From Ureibacillus yapensis (lineage in GTDB: Bacteria; Bacillota; Bacilli; Bacillales_A; Planococcaceae), in NCBI RefSeq assembly GCF_003515775.1, contig NZ_QWEI01000001.1:166106-230105 (forward strand): DNA of 64,000 nucleotides. The letters run 5' to 3'. Of this stretch, positions 32,312-41,719 are shown piece after piece. The translations under genes and the position numbers were made by a program. Position 1 is the first letter of the stretch, and every line of letters starts with the position of its first letter. The notes under the pieces are model-generated. The model had not been told where the DNA came from and did no database searches. It was given only the letters and a program-made list of their open reading frames with translations.

Positions 32312-32348
32312 GAAAAAACCTTCGTGAAGCAAGTTCACGAAGGTTTTC
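32312..32348 (-). terminator. Terminator of tkt
   Basis: AAAACCTTCGTGAA (32315-32328) pairs perfectly with TTCACGAAGGTTTT (32334-32347); on the minus strand it ends in TTTTTT. Confidence 0.9.
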
Positions 32349-32362
32349 TAATTCATCTAAAA

Positions 32363-34357
32363 TTATAATGCTTTCGCTTTCGCTACAACGTTTTCTACTG
32401 TGAAACCATATTGCTCGATTACGATTTCGCCAGGCGCACTTGCACCGAATTGGTCGATTCCAAGGATATCGCCCTCGAAGCCAGTGTATTTATGCCAGCC
32501 GAATGTAGAGCCCATTTCGATGGCCAAGCGTTTTGTAACTGCTTTTGGCAACACGGATTCTTTGTATTCCGCTGATTGCTGTTCAAAGCGATCCATTGAT
32601 GGCATCGACACGACTGATGCATCAATTCCATCTGCCAACAATTGCTTTTGCGCTTCTACAGCAAGCGAAACTTCAGAACCTGTAGCGATTAGAATCATAT
32701 CCGGTGTTTCTTTTGATGCCGGTGAAACAACGTATGCCCCTTTTGCCACACCGTCTTTAGCCAATTCTGCTGATTTTTCAAGTACTGGCAAGTTTTGGCG
32801 GGAAAGAACTAAAATCGTTGGTACATCCTTCGATGATACCGCTAATTTCCAAGCTTCAGCAGATTCGTTTGCATCAGCAGGACGGATTACAGAAAGGTTC
32901 GGCATCGCACGTAAAGATGCTAAATGTTCAACTGGTTCGTGTGTTGGACCATCTTCCCCAACTGCAATGGAGTCATGCGTGAATACATATGTTACAGGCA
33001 AGCCCATTAATGCAGATAAACGAATTGCTGGACGAACGTAATCGGAGAATACGAAGAATGTTCCACCGAAAACATTTAACCCGCCATGCAGCGCCATACC
33101 GTTTAATGCAGCACCCATTGCGAATTCACGTACACCAAACCAAATGTTGCGGCCTTCCGGTGTGTCCGGGAAGAAGTCGCCAGCGCCTTTGATTGTTGTT
33201 TTGTTTGAACCGGCAAGGTCCGCGCTTCCGCCAAAGAAGGATGGCACTTTTTTCGCTAATGCGTTGATTACTTCACCTGAAGAAGAGCGTGTTGCAACCG
33301 ATTTTCCTGCTTCATAAACAGGTACTTCCGCATCAAAATCTGCAGGAAGTTCATTGTTCATCGCTTTGATGAATTGATCAGCCAGTTCAGGGAATTCCGC
33401 TTTGTAACTTTCAAATTTTGCATTCCATTCAGCTTCTGGTTGAACCCCTTGCTTTTCGGCAGCTTCTTTGAACGTTGTATATACCTCTTCTGGAATTTGG
33501 AATGGTTCGTGTTCCCATAAATAAGCCGCTTTTGTTAACGCCACTTCATCCGCACCTAGTGGGGCACCATGGCAATCCGCTTTACCGCATTTATTTGGCG
33601 AACCATAGCCGATTACCGTTTTCACTTCAATTAGCGTTGGTTTGCCTTCGGATTGCTTCGCTTTTTCAATTGCCGTATTGATATCTTCAATGTCTGTTCC
33701 ATCTGCAACATGGATGTAATTCCAGCCATAAGACTCAAAACGTTTTTGTACGTTTTCCGAGAAGGATTTTTCTAAATCGCCGTCCAACGAAATATCGTTC
33801 GAATCGTATAAAACGATTAATTTATCCAATTGCAAGTGCCCAGCCAATGAAATCGCTTCTGCTGCAACACCTTCCATTAAATCGCCGTCACCGCATAGCG
33901 CATACGTATAATGGTCCACAACATCATAGCCTGGCTTATTGTATGTAGCAGCTAAATGACGTTCAGCCATTGCCATCCCTACAGCCATGGCAATCCCTTG
34001 TCCAAGTGGACCGGTTGTCGCTTCCACGCCAACTGTATGGCCATATTCTGGATGTCCAGGTGTTTTTGAATCCCATTGACGGAAGCTTTTAATTTCTTCC
34101 ATGTCCAGTCCATATCCACCTAAGTGAAGTAAACTATATAGGAGCATCGACCCATGACCAGCCGAAAGAACGAAGCGGTCGCGGTTCGTCCATTTTGGAT
34201 TTTGTGGATTATGACGCAATTGTTTCGTCCATAGCGTATAAGCCATTGGTGCTGCACCCATCGGTAATCCTGGGTGACCGGAGTTTGCTTTTTCGATTGC
34301 ATCGATTGATAATGTTCGTATTGCATTAATTGCTAAAAGATCAGCAGTTTGTGCCAT
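32363..34357 (-). CDS. tkt: Transketolase
   Basis: A thiamine-diphosphate enzyme of the pentose phosphate pathway moving two-carbon units between sugar phosphates. The 664-residue protein has the N-terminal [18 protein letters not shown] and the ThDP motif GDGDLMEG...N region ([14 protein letters not shown] near residue 154, with [11 protein letters not shown]). The Pyr domain follows (residues ~350-520, [30 protein letters not shown]), and then the C-terminal domain. Lies next to ynzC, as in the B. subtilis yneA-yneB-ynzC-tkt order. Confidence 0.97.
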   Translation of the reverse strand: MAQTADLLAINAIRTLSIDAIEKANSGHPGLPMGAAPMAYTLWTKQLRHNPQNPKWTNRDRFVLSAGHGSMLLYSLLHLGGYGLDMEEIKSFRQWDSKTPGHPEYGHTVGVEATTGPLGQGIAMAVGMAMAERHLAATYNKPGYDVVDHYTYALCGDGDLMEGVAAEAISLAGHLQLDKLIVLYDSNDISLDGDLEKSFSENVQKRFESYGWNYIHVADGTDIEDINTAIEKAKQSEGKPTLIEVKTVIGYGSPNKCGKADCHGAPLGADEVALTKAAYLWEHEPFQIPEEVYTTFKEAAEKQGVQPEAEWNAKFESYKAEFPELADQFIKAMNNELPADFDAEVPVYEAGKSVATRSSSGEVINALAKKVPSFFGGSADLAGSNKTTIKGAGDFFPDTPEGRNIWFGVREFAMGAALNGMALHGGLNVFGGTFFVFSDYVRPAIRLSALMGLPVTYVFTHDSIAVGEDGPTHEPVEHLASLRAMPNLSVIRPADANESAEAWKLAVSSKDVPTILVLSRQNLPVLEKSAELAKDGVAKGAYVVSPASKETPDMILIATGSEVSLAVEAQKQLLADGIDASVVSMPSMDRFEQQSAEYKESVLPKAVTKRLAIEMGSTFGWHKYTGFEGDILGIDQFGASAPGEIVIEQYGFTVENVVAKAKAL

Positions 34358-34488
34358 GTTGTGACATCCTTTCTCGTGCTTATATTGTTCTTTTACAGTT
34401 TAGACAAGAATTTCTAAGAAAACAATCCCAACACCGGACATTTTCGAAATTTCTGTCGCTCTTTTTTGAATTATGACACAATATCACT

Positions 34489-34719
34489 TTAGTTTAATTT
34501 GTTGCGTTGAATTTCTTTGATTTTTTCCGGTGTTACGTCTGTTCCGTTGGCATCAACGATTTGGACGTTCTCGATAGTATTGCGGAATGAACTGCGGAAA
34601 GAGTCCAAATATTCTTTGCGTAAGCTGCTGCGTTCCTTTGCTTCGGCTTCCGTTAATTTGCCTTCTTTCGCCTTTTTGGAAAGTTCATTGATCCGCGCAA
34701 TTTTTTCTTGTGATAACAT
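34489..34719 (-). CDS. ynzC: DUF896 protein YnzC
   Basis: A 76-residue protein of the UPF0291/DUF896 family: a helical hairpin IARINELSKKAKEGKLTEAE followed by the conserved RSSLRKEYLDSFRSSFRNTIENVQIVD block. The family is linked to the SOS operon yneA-yneB-ynzC in B. subtilis, but its molecular role is unclear. Here it is separated from yneB by 22 kb of cobalamin genes, so SOS co-transcription with yneAB is lost; I see no LexA box in front of it. AGGTGAGA ribosome site. Confidence 0.9.
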   Translation of the reverse strand: MLSQEKIARINELSKKAKEGKLTEAEAKERSSLRKEYLDSFRSSFRNTIENVQIVDANGTDVTPEKIKEIQRNKLN

Positions 34720-34844
34720 AGTTTCTCACCTTTCTATTTTAATCATTGAGGATAAGAATATTTTAAACTTCTTATTAAACTAATGATGATTGTTAACTCT
34801 TTAAAGGTAAGGAAAAAAGGGTGAGAGTGCAAGTAAAAACAACT

Positions 34845-35453
34845 CTAGCTATCGCTGCTATAAACGCAGGAAGTTTTATTTTTATTCATATTTCCCGATG
34901 ATTGGATCGTCCATCCCTCTTTATCGAATATGAGAGTCACACTTTGCCCACCTGTTAACATTCCTTCATCCCACAAAGAGGACAGAGGTTTATTTTGCAA
35001 AGCAATACATAAACACGCAATAGCCACCCCATGTGAAATGACAGCAATTTTATTTTCAGGTCTATGAATAAGGAAATCCAGAAAGCTTTGCATTCTTTCC
35101 GTTACTTGCCCAAATGTTTCTTGGGTATTTGCGATAAACTTTTCCGGATGCTGCAAATACATTTGATAGTGCAGATCATGCTGTAAATTGAGTATGCTCT
35201 CCCCTTGCCACTCACCTAGATTTATTTCTCTCAATCTTGAATCGATTCTGATGTCGACCTCGGGAAACATCAATTGTGCCGTCTGAAGTGCTCTGCCTAA
35301 ATCGCTTGCATAGACAATCTCTGGCTGGAAATTGGGGTTTTCAGCTTGCCTTTTACCATTATCCGTCAAGGGAGAATCGAGCCAACCTTGCAGAATTCCT
35401 GCTTTATTCCACAAAGTTTCTCCGTGGCGGTAAACCCTAACGACTTTGCACAT
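34845..35453 (-). CDS. cobC: Histidine phosphatase, probable alpha-ribazole phosphatase
   Basis: A roughly 202-residue phosphoglycerate-mutase-superfamily phosphatase. The catalytic RHGET motif is near residue 9 (VYRHGETLWN); the partner residues are in YASDLGRALQTAQL, LREINLGEWQG and the second His in AVISHGVAIACL. In cobalamin synthesis CobC removes the phosphate from alpha-ribazole-5-phosphate or adenosylcobalamin-5-phosphate. The last gene of the minus-strand cobalamin operon, overlapping cobD by 17 nt, which supports this role. I start it at the ATG at 35453; no clear ribosome site is seen, consistent with coupling to cobD. Confidence 0.75.
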   Translation of the reverse strand: MCKVVRVYRHGETLWNKAGILQGWLDSPLTDNGKRQAENPNFQPEIVYASDLGRALQTAQLMFPEVDIRIDSRLREINLGEWQGESILNLQHDLHYQMYLQHPEKFIANTQETFGQVTERMQSFLDFLIHRPENKIAVISHGVAIACLCIALQNKPLSSLWDEGMLTGGQSVTLIFDKEGWTIQSSGNMNKNKTSCVYSSDS

Positions 35454-36510
35454 AATTAGTAAAAGCAATTTTAAATTTTGACAGCTTTGCAGGTGTTTTA
35501 ATAGCTATACGGAACCATTGTCCGTCTAGACCAATAAAATTATAAGTGTGCCGCAAGACAATTCCTTGCTTTAAGAGCGCTTTGAAAAAGTCATCAGGAT
35601 GAAATGGTTCAGGCAGTTTAAATAAAAGATAATTTGTCCGGCTATTGGATACTTCACAATTGTATTGCTTTAAAAATGCTTTCAGCTCTTCTCTCCAGCT
35701 CTCATTCAATTGCACAGAATGCTGAACAAAATTATCCAGCTCCAAACAACGCTCACCGATGCTTATGGCAACATTGCTTACATTCCAATGCGGCAAAAAC
35801 TGTCTTAAACTTGGTGCTAATTGGCTCAAGATATAACCAATCCGGATTCCAGCTAGGCTGTACATTTTGGTCATGGAGCGTACAATTATTAAATTTTCAT
35901 AAGCCGAGACAAAACGAATCATCGTTTCCTCTTCATTTGCCCAATCCATAAAAGCCTCGTCGACCACAATCGCACAATTGTTGTTCTGCCCATACTCCAA
36001 CAATTGTTCAATTATATCCGCTTCAATTAAAACACCTGTTGGATTATTTGGATTGCATATGTATAAGACCTCCGCCTCATTCATGGCTTGCTTAGCCTTT
36101 GTAATGGAAAAGGAATAATGGGTTATATCATCCACAAGCAAAGAACTCACTTGTACATTTGCGGCCAATAAAGTCCGTTCATATTCGGAAAAAGAAGGCT
36201 GCAAGATGCACGCTTTTTTTCCTCTAAAGTACCTTGCTATTACCGCCAGGCTTTCTGATGCGCCATTGCTTACAAGAACATTTTCCACCGGCAATCGATG
36301 ATGCGCTGAGAGCTTTGTTCTGAGGGGGTCTGCCAGCTCATCCGGATAACTCGGTAGCAGATCGGCCAATTGAGGCCACATTTCCTGAATCTCCAAGGGC
36401 AGTCCTTGAGCATTCACATTTTCACTTAAGTCAATAATTTTCTGAGGAACTTCCATATTGAATGATTCATATAATTTGCCAGGATTAGCTCCATGCGATG
36501 GTAATTGCAA
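35437..36510 (-). CDS. cobD: L-threonine-O-3-phosphate decarboxylase
   Basis: A class-II-fold PLP enzyme (357 residues) making (R)-1-amino-2-propanol phosphate, the linker between corrin ring and lower ligand. It resembles HisC, but SHGANPGK at the N terminus and DLSENVNAQG are typical of CobD. The PLP lysine is in VRSMTKMYSLAGIRIGY near residue 212, with the PNNPTG motif and the VVDEAFMDW segment upstream. It starts with TTG, preceded by GGAGGG at 7 nt, inside the end of cbiB (26-nt overlap). Context in the cobalamin operon settles it against HisC. Confidence 0.88.
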   Translation of the reverse strand: MQLPSHGANPGKLYESFNMEVPQKIIDLSENVNAQGLPLEIQEMWPQLADLLPSYPDELADPLRTKLSAHHRLPVENVLVSNGASESLAVIARYFRGKKACILQPSFSEYERTLLAANVQVSSLLVDDITHYSFSITKAKQAMNEAEVLYICNPNNPTGVLIEADIIEQLLEYGQNNNCAIVVDEAFMDWANEEETMIRFVSAYENLIIVRSMTKMYSLAGIRIGYILSQLAPSLRQFLPHWNVSNVAISIGERCLELDNFVQHSVQLNESWREELKAFLKQYNCEVSNSRTNYLLFKLPEPFHPDDFFKALLKQGIVLRHTYNFIGLDGQWFRIAIKTPAKLSKFKIAFTNYVQSR

Positions 36511-37438
36511 TGAGGATCCCTCCGATCAATAAATAAAAAAGTAATGTAGCCACATACATGTGATGAATAACACCTACAATATGCTGCCGATTCAGTTGAA
36601 AATATGGCATTCCCATTACAGCATGAAATGACTTGATGCCTCCATATTGGTTTTCGCCGCCCAATTGAATACCGAGCTGAATAGCGGTGGCAGCTTCCAA
36701 ATAGCCACTATTGGGACTTGGGTGTTTGGCTGCATCCTTACGCCAGTTTTTAAATCGATTTACGAACGATTGCCGTTTTGCTTGTTTGGTAAAAGATAAA
36801 ATGAGAAATCCAGTGATACGGCTTGGAATATAATTGGCAACATCGTCGATTTTTGCAGCAAAAAAACCAAAATGTTCATATCTGTCATTCTTATAGCCAA
36901 TCATCGAATCCAAAGTATTGATTGCTTTGTAAACCCAGGCACCGGTTGCACCAAAAAGCAGCGCATAAAATAATGGTGCCGTTACCCCATCGCTGGTATT
37001 TTCCGAGACTGTTTCAACAACACCCCGAACAATTTCTTGCTCGTCCAAATGCCCGGTATCTCGACCAACAATCCAGCTTAATTTCTCCCGTGCCGTCTGG
37101 AAATCATTTTGATTGAGTGCATCGTAAACCAGCATTGCAGCTTGCTGCAAACTTTTTTGGGCAAGAGCTAAACTGATCAGAACAATTTCAACCAGTACCC
37201 CCATCAGTAAATGAATTTTGTAGCTTAACCAAACCGCAATCCCAACCACTGCCGCAGTCGTTGCAATTACTGCGATAACACAGATTAGCCCTTTCCATTT
37301 CCCCTGGTGGCCGGTATTTAATTTCTGTTCCAGTTTCTCTATCAAACGGCCGATAAAAATGACTGGATGTGTCCATTTTTGGGGATCACCGAAGATCCGG
37401 TCAATCAGCAACGCGAAGAGACAGATAACTACATTCAT
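36485..37438 (-). CDS. cbiB: Adenosylcobinamide-phosphate synthase CbiB
   Basis: An integral membrane enzyme (317 residues) that amidates adenosylcobyric acid with aminopropanol phosphate. The N-terminal LLIDRIFGDPQKWTHPVIFIGRLI is the family signature; IVGRDTGHLDEQEIVRGVVETVSENTSDGVTAPLFY around residues 115-150 is the conserved core. About four membrane helices. GAGGTAC ribosome site. Upstream lies a 111-bp gap with a hairpin after cbiX; downstream it overlaps cobD. Confidence 0.94.
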   Translation of the reverse strand: MNVVICLFALLIDRIFGDPQKWTHPVIFIGRLIEKLEQKLNTGHQGKWKGLICVIAVIATTAAVVGIAVWLSYKIHLLMGVLVEIVLISLALAQKSLQQAAMLVYDALNQNDFQTAREKLSWIVGRDTGHLDEQEIVRGVVETVSENTSDGVTAPLFYALLFGATGAWVYKAINTLDSMIGYKNDRYEHFGFFAAKIDDVANYIPSRITGFLILSFTKQAKRQSFVNRFKNWRKDAAKHPSPNSGYLEAATAIQLGIQLGGENQYGGIKSFHAVMGMPYFQLNRQHIVGVIHHMYVATLLFYLLIGGILIAITIAWS

Positions 37439-37504
37439 ACTTGTACCTCTTGTATCATATATTCTACTGTATTCTATTAATTTTGTATTAGTTTGTTAAA
37501 AGCA

Positions 37505-37537
37505 AGTAAGACAAAGTCTCTTCAACTTTGTCTTAAA
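37505..37537 (-). terminator. Hairpin between cbiX and cbiB
   Basis: AAGACAAAGT (37508-37517) pairs perfectly with ACTTTGTCTT (37525-37534). On the minus strand the stem is followed by ACTTGCTTTT, only a weak T-run. It may be a partial terminator or processing site that lowers expression of cbiB-cobD-cobC. Confidence 0.5.
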
Positions 37538-37549
37538 ACCTTGTTATAT

Positions 37550-38761
37550 TTAATGATGGTGGTGGACCGGGCCATGTTCTTTTGCATAGGCCCGATAATT
37601 TTCCAAATCTTGCATACCTGTTGACGTACCGTTCATTGCCTGTTCGGCACGCTCAACCAAAATATGCTGAAGCTTTTCATGATAACCGAAATAACTTGCG
37701 ATTTCAATTTCAACTTGTGGATTCAGCTCCGCAAATTTCTCCCGCATTTGGTTCATTCTTTCCATTAAAATACCCGTAAATAAGAAATATGGCAGCATAA
37801 TAATTCTTTTTGCCCCCAGATTTATACAACGCTCGATGCCTTCTTCTACTGTTGGTGTAGTTACTCCCATAAAAGCACTCTCGACCCATTGGATATTAAG
37901 TTTTTCCCATAATAAACGTGAAATGCTGTAAAAGTCGTCCTTTGCACCTGAATCACTGCTTCCGCGTGCTATTAATAAGATGGCCGTTTCTTCATATCTG
38001 GCTTCGGGATCAATACCAACTTCCATCAATCTAGTTTTCAAGATTTCAAATATTTCATCATGAATACCGATTGTTTGGCCATAAGTAAAATAGACATCCG
38101 GAAAATGCTCTCTTGCATGCTCAATTTCAGCAGGGATATGTAACTTGGAATGCCCAGCATGAAGTAAAATTATCGGGATTACATGAATTTCCTGCGCACC
38201 CTTTTCAACGCAAATTTCAATGCCCTCTTCGATATTCGGCGATGCAAATTCCAAAAAGCAAGTTTCTACTAAAATAGACGCACCTAGAAGTTTTTTCATT
38301 CTTTTGATAAATTCACGAACTTCTTCATTTCCTCTTTCAAGTCGACTGCCATGGCCAACAAATAACACCGCTTTTTTCTCAGTTTGTTTCCCATTTTTTC
38401 TTTGTCTGTGTTTGCTTTTCGAAATCCCTTTGCCATATTGGCCGTTGACTTGCTGTAATCCATCCTGCCCCATCGTATAAATTTTATGTTCCTCATCAAT
38501 TGAGTCGGTGACAATTCCTCTTGCTACATTGTCGTTGGGGACACTAAACCAATTTCCTTCAGGATAAGAAATAACGATACATTTATCGCGGCATCTTCCG
38601 TTGCATCGTGTTCTGGATGTATGAATTTGTTCATCCAATTTGTGCTTAGCAATTTCATCACGGATGGCCAATGTAATCTCTTCTGCACCGGCACCCATGC
38701 ATGTACTGCCGTTACAAATGAGCAAATGTTTTTGCATTCCTTGCAAATTCCACGTCGTCAT
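37550..38761 (-). CDS. cbiX: Ferredoxin-like domain fused to CbiX/SirB cobaltochelatase
   Basis: A 403-residue fusion. Residues ~9-90 form a thioredoxin-like [2Fe-2S] ferredoxin domain with Cys pairs in LICNGSTCMG and RTRCNGRCRDKC. After a basic linker (~110-130) come two CbiX-type chelatase repeats: the first (VLFVGHGSRLERGN, PIILLHAGHSKLHIPAEIE) carries the metal-binding His residues; the second (LLIARGSSDSGAKDD) has lost the His of HGS. The C terminus is GPVHHHH. It inserts cobalt into sirohydrochlorin/precorrin-2. AAAGGAGG 7 nt before the ATG at 38761 makes this the start, so it overlaps the upstream methyltransferase gene by 50 nt. Confidence 0.9.
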   Translation of the reverse strand: MTTWNLQGMQKHLLICNGSTCMGAGAEEITLAIRDEIAKHKLDEQIHTSRTRCNGRCRDKCIVISYPEGNWFSVPNDNVARGIVTDSIDEEHKIYTMGQDGLQQVNGQYGKGISKSKHRQRKNGKQTEKKAVLFVGHGSRLERGNEEVREFIKRMKKLLGASILVETCFLEFASPNIEEGIEICVEKGAQEIHVIPIILLHAGHSKLHIPAEIEHAREHFPDVYFTYGQTIGIHDEIFEILKTRLMEVGIDPEARYEETAILLIARGSSDSGAKDDFYSISRLLWEKLNIQWVESAFMGVTTPTVEEGIERCINLGAKRIIMLPYFLFTGILMERMNQMREKFAELNPQVEIEIASYFGYHEKLQHILVERAEQAMNGTSTGMQDLENYRAYAKEHGPVHHHH

Positions 38762-39593
38762 TAAGTACCTCCTTTACAGGTTTCCAAGAAATAACTGCTG
38801 CATTAAATGTATGCTTATAATGATAGCCTTCTGCATCGACAGTGATAAATGGCTCCAATGCTTGTTCAACATGCTTCGGGTCATAATGCCCACTTAAGAT
38901 TTTTTTGCTTTGTGCTGCTATTAATTCTTCTTTCGTTGCATAATGGTACGTGCGTTCTAACTGCAACATTTGGCAGTCTGCAAAAATCCCTAACTGGTAA
39001 AGCATATTAACGATTTGAATATAATCTCTCCGCGGATATTTAATTTCGTAGCCGAATTCCTCATCCAGAACTTTATAGTGAGGCTGGATGGGACCTGTTG
39101 TCATGCCGATAATGACGCGTTTCTTTGCCAGTGCATTCATCTTTTTCAAGGTACTTAACATGTAATACATGCGATAAAAACAATTGACGCCAACAACAAT
39201 ATCGTGGGCCTCCACATCCGCTTGTTCCCATTTGCCATAAACATAATGTACATTTTGTGCTTCCTGGAAACACATTTTCAAATAATCCAGTACAGCCTCC
39301 GAACTATCGACACACGTGACTTTTCTTGCATAAGCTTGCAATGGAAATGTATAATTTCCCCACCCAGGACCAATTTCAAGTACTTCATCAGTTGGATGAA
39401 TGTATTGCTGAATGATTTCAAAAATTGGTTTTGCATGGTCATCTATTTGGCGAATGATTTTTTTGGCAATTGATTGTCGCCAAAAAGCTTCCTCCAATGT
39501 ATCGTCCTTCATTCGTTCCGGCATATTACCTTGCCAGTCATGCATTCCCTCTTGCCATAATGATTCAAAATTTATTGCTAATGGCCCTCTCAA
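38712..39593 (-). CDS. Class I SAM-dependent methyltransferase of unknown substrate
   Basis: About 293 residues. The Rossmann SAM motif is VLEIGPGWGNYTFPL, followed by the acidic residue in VTCVDSSEAVLDYL. VGVNCFYRMYYML replaces the usual post-II region. The C-terminal part contains a HYxxKHTFNAAVISWKP end. It is not CbiT, which is present as part of CbiET, and not one of the tetrapyrrole (class III) methylases. It lies inside the cobalamin operon between cbiP and cbiX, so a role in corrinoid, siderophore-like or cobalt metabolism is possible. GGAGGGG 5 nt before a TTG at 39593 gives the best start; an ATG at 39611 has no ribosome site. Confidence 0.75.
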   Translation of the reverse strand: MRGPLAINFESLWQEGMHDWQGNMPERMKDDTLEEAFWRQSIAKKIIRQIDDHAKPIFEIIQQYIHPTDEVLEIGPGWGNYTFPLQAYARKVTCVDSSEAVLDYLKMCFQEAQNVHYVYGKWEQADVEAHDIVVGVNCFYRMYYMLSTLKKMNALAKKRVIIGMTTGPIQPHYKVLDEEFGYEIKYPRRDYIQIVNMLYQLGIFADCQMLQLERTYHYATKEELIAAQSKKILSGHYDPKHVEQALEPFITVDAEGYHYKHTFNAAVISWKPVKEVLNDDVEFARNAKTFAHL

Positions 39594-39688
39594 AAAATCC
39601 CCTCCAGTCATAAGCAGGTTCAATCCATACAGCACGCCTTTAATGTATAATAAACACAAAAGCCGACTCTTTACTTCCACGAATCTTT

Positions 39689-41170
39689 TTACTGAATCAA
39701 TGAATAGAGATTTTCCATATCCAGATGCTTCCTTACATGATAATCAAGCATTTCATATGCTTCTTCCCGCAATTCTCCATCACTTTTTACATCCTCCGAA
39801 AGTAGAGGCAATCCTTTTTGCTGTCGCAACTCATTGATCAGCTTTCGGGTATATAAACGGTTATGAAAAATTCCGTGTAAATAAGTGCCGATAACTTGGC
39901 CATTTTCTGTTATTGCGCCATCGCTGCGACCATCTTTCAATCGAATGAAAGAACGGATGTCCGCTGTTTTTTTAGAACGCCCCAGGTGAATTTCATATCC
40001 TGAAACTTGCTGGCCATCCATTAAAACGCCCCTTGTTTGAACAGCTTGCTTTTGATGAACGAACGTTGTCTCGATTGGGAGCAACCCAAGCCCTTCAAAG
40101 ATGCCACCGTTCCCTTCAACGGCTTCTGAATCAATAAGAAGCTCTCCCAGCATTTGATAGCCGCCACAGATTCCGAAGATTTTTGTTCCTCTGCTTGCCA
40201 ATACCTGAATTGCCTGTGCAAAGCCCGAATGTTTCAGCCAGTTCAAGTCTTCTACCGTATTTTTTGTGCCCGGGAGAATAAGCAAATCCGGTGTTAGAAG
40301 TTGGTGAAGATTTGTTACTAATCTAACACCCACCCCCGGCTCATCATAAAAAGGATCCACATCCGTAAAATTCGATATATGCGGAAGTCGGATCATGGCT
40401 ACATCAATACTCAATTCGTCTTGTTTTGGTTTTTTTAAATGTAAACTTGATAACGCCAAAGAATCTTCCGCGTCGATTGCTACATCCAAATAAGGAATAA
40501 CCCCCAGCACCGGAATATTTGTTTTCTCTTCAAGCCATTCGATGCCGCTCGTCAATAATTCCTCCATACCTCGAAACTTATTGATAATAATTCCTTTGAC
40601 CCTTGCTCTTTCGTCCTCATCCAACAACATCAGTGTCCCGATGATTGAAGCAAAAACGCCTCCACGGTCTATGTCCGCTACTAAAATCACGGAAGCGTCC
40701 GCCAAATGAGCCATCCTCATATTTGCAATATCCCGGTCTTTTAAATTAATCTCTGCCGGACTTCCTGCCCCTTCCAATAGGAGTATGTCATATTGCTGCT
40801 GGAGTTTTTCGACAGATTTTTGTACTTCCGGCATTACCAGTTCAACAAAGTTTTCACGATACGTTTTTGCATCGATGTTTTGTCGATGTTTCCCATGAAC
40901 AATTACTTCCGACATCATTTCACCCTTTGGCTTCAATAATATGGGGTTCATATCAGTCGTCGCATCCACTCTTGCTGCTTCCGCTTGTACACCCTGAGCA
41001 CGGCCTATTTCCCCGCCGTCTTTTGTGATATATGAATTTAACGCCATATTTTGAGATTTAAATGGGGCTACTCGATACCCATCGTTTGCAAAAATCCTGC
41101 ATAATGCCGTACATATTAAACTTTTCCCAACATCTGAAGCCGTCCCTTGAACCATAATCGCTTTAGCCAT
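39689..41170 (-). CDS. cbiP: Cobyric acid synthase
   Basis: A 493-residue glutamine-dependent amidotransferase adding four amides (b, d, e and g side chains) to adenosylcobyrinic a,c-diamide. The N-terminal ATPase domain opens with IMVQGTASDVGKSLICTALC (P-loop variant) and contains LLLEGAGSPAEINL; the C-terminal glutaminase has the Cys in IFGICGGYQMLG near residue 336 and the His in GTYLHGIFHN. Starts at the ATG in TAATG, overlapping the stop of the adenosyltransferase gene by one base. Also known as cobQ. Confidence 0.95.
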   Translation of the reverse strand: MAKAIMVQGTASDVGKSLICTALCRIFANDGYRVAPFKSQNMALNSYITKDGGEIGRAQGVQAEAARVDATTDMNPILLKPKGEMMSEVIVHGKHRQNIDAKTYRENFVELVMPEVQKSVEKLQQQYDILLLEGAGSPAEINLKDRDIANMRMAHLADASVILVADIDRGGVFASIIGTLMLLDEDERARVKGIIINKFRGMEELLTSGIEWLEEKTNIPVLGVIPYLDVAIDAEDSLALSSLHLKKPKQDELSIDVAMIRLPHISNFTDVDPFYDEPGVGVRLVTNLHQLLTPDLLILPGTKNTVEDLNWLKHSGFAQAIQVLASRGTKIFGICGGYQMLGELLIDSEAVEGNGGIFEGLGLLPIETTFVHQKQAVQTRGVLMDGQQVSGYEIHLGRSKKTADIRSFIRLKDGRSDGAITENGQVIGTYLHGIFHNRLYTRKLINELRQQKGLPLLSEDVKSDGELREEAYEMLDYHVRKHLDMENLYSLIQ

Positions 41171-41709
41171 TAAAACTCCAGTCCTTTAACCGCTGAAATA
41201 TTTTGATCTGAATAATAATGCTTTGTAGGCTCAATGGTAGATACTAAATCGGCAATATCGATTAATGCTGAATGGGCTGCACGTCCAGTTACAACTACAT
41301 GCATATGGGGAGGGCGATTTTTAATGGCCTCAATTACCTCGGATAAAGGGAGTACATCATCAATCGGAAACTTTTGGATGGCCAAGGCATTATTCAATTC
41401 GTCCAGCACCAGCAAGTCGACGGATTCATCCTGAAGTGCTTTTTTTACTTTTTGCCAAGCTTTGTTGAGCGCTTCCCGATGCTCTTCAGGTGTTTTTGTC
41501 CACGTAAAACCGATGCCTAATTGCTGTGTTTCTACACCCAGTTTTCGTAAAGCTATTTGCTCGCCATAGGTACGCTCCGGCGATTTGATAAATTGCAGAA
41601 ATTGTACTTTCATACCTCGGCCAATTGCACGTAGAGTTAGCCCAAGTGAAGCAGTCGTTTTTCCCTTTCCTTCACCGGTATAAACAAGTATCAGACCCCG
41701 TTTGTCCAT
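41170..41709 (-). CDS. btuR: Cob(I)yrinic acid a,c-diamide adenosyltransferase
   Basis: A CobA/CobO/BtuR-type enzyme (179 residues) attaching the 5-deoxyadenosyl ligand to Co(I) corrinoids. The P-loop is VYTGEGKGKTTASLGL near residues 9-24, and LVLDELNNALA is the Walker-B-like segment; HVVVTGRAAHSALIDIADLVSTI is the conserved C-terminal block. GGAGGGGAAAA before the ATG at 41709 sets the start, although the frame is open 28 codons upstream. It lies 10 bp from the preceding nitroreductase gene and overlaps cbiP by one base. Confidence 0.93.
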   Translation of the reverse strand: MDKRGLILVYTGEGKGKTTASLGLTLRAIGRGMKVQFLQFIKSPERTYGEQIALRKLGVETQQLGIGFTWTKTPEEHREALNKAWQKVKKALQDESVDLLVLDELNNALAIQKFPIDDVLPLSEVIEAIKNRPPHMHVVVTGRAAHSALIDIADLVSTIEPTKHYYSDQNISAVKGLEF

Positions 41710-41719
41710 TTTTCCCCTC

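Noticed and set aside
32400-33041. 213-codon plus-strand open frame opposite tkt
   Set aside because: It is an antisense shadow of the strongly conserved transketolase coding sequence with no ribosome site or family match.
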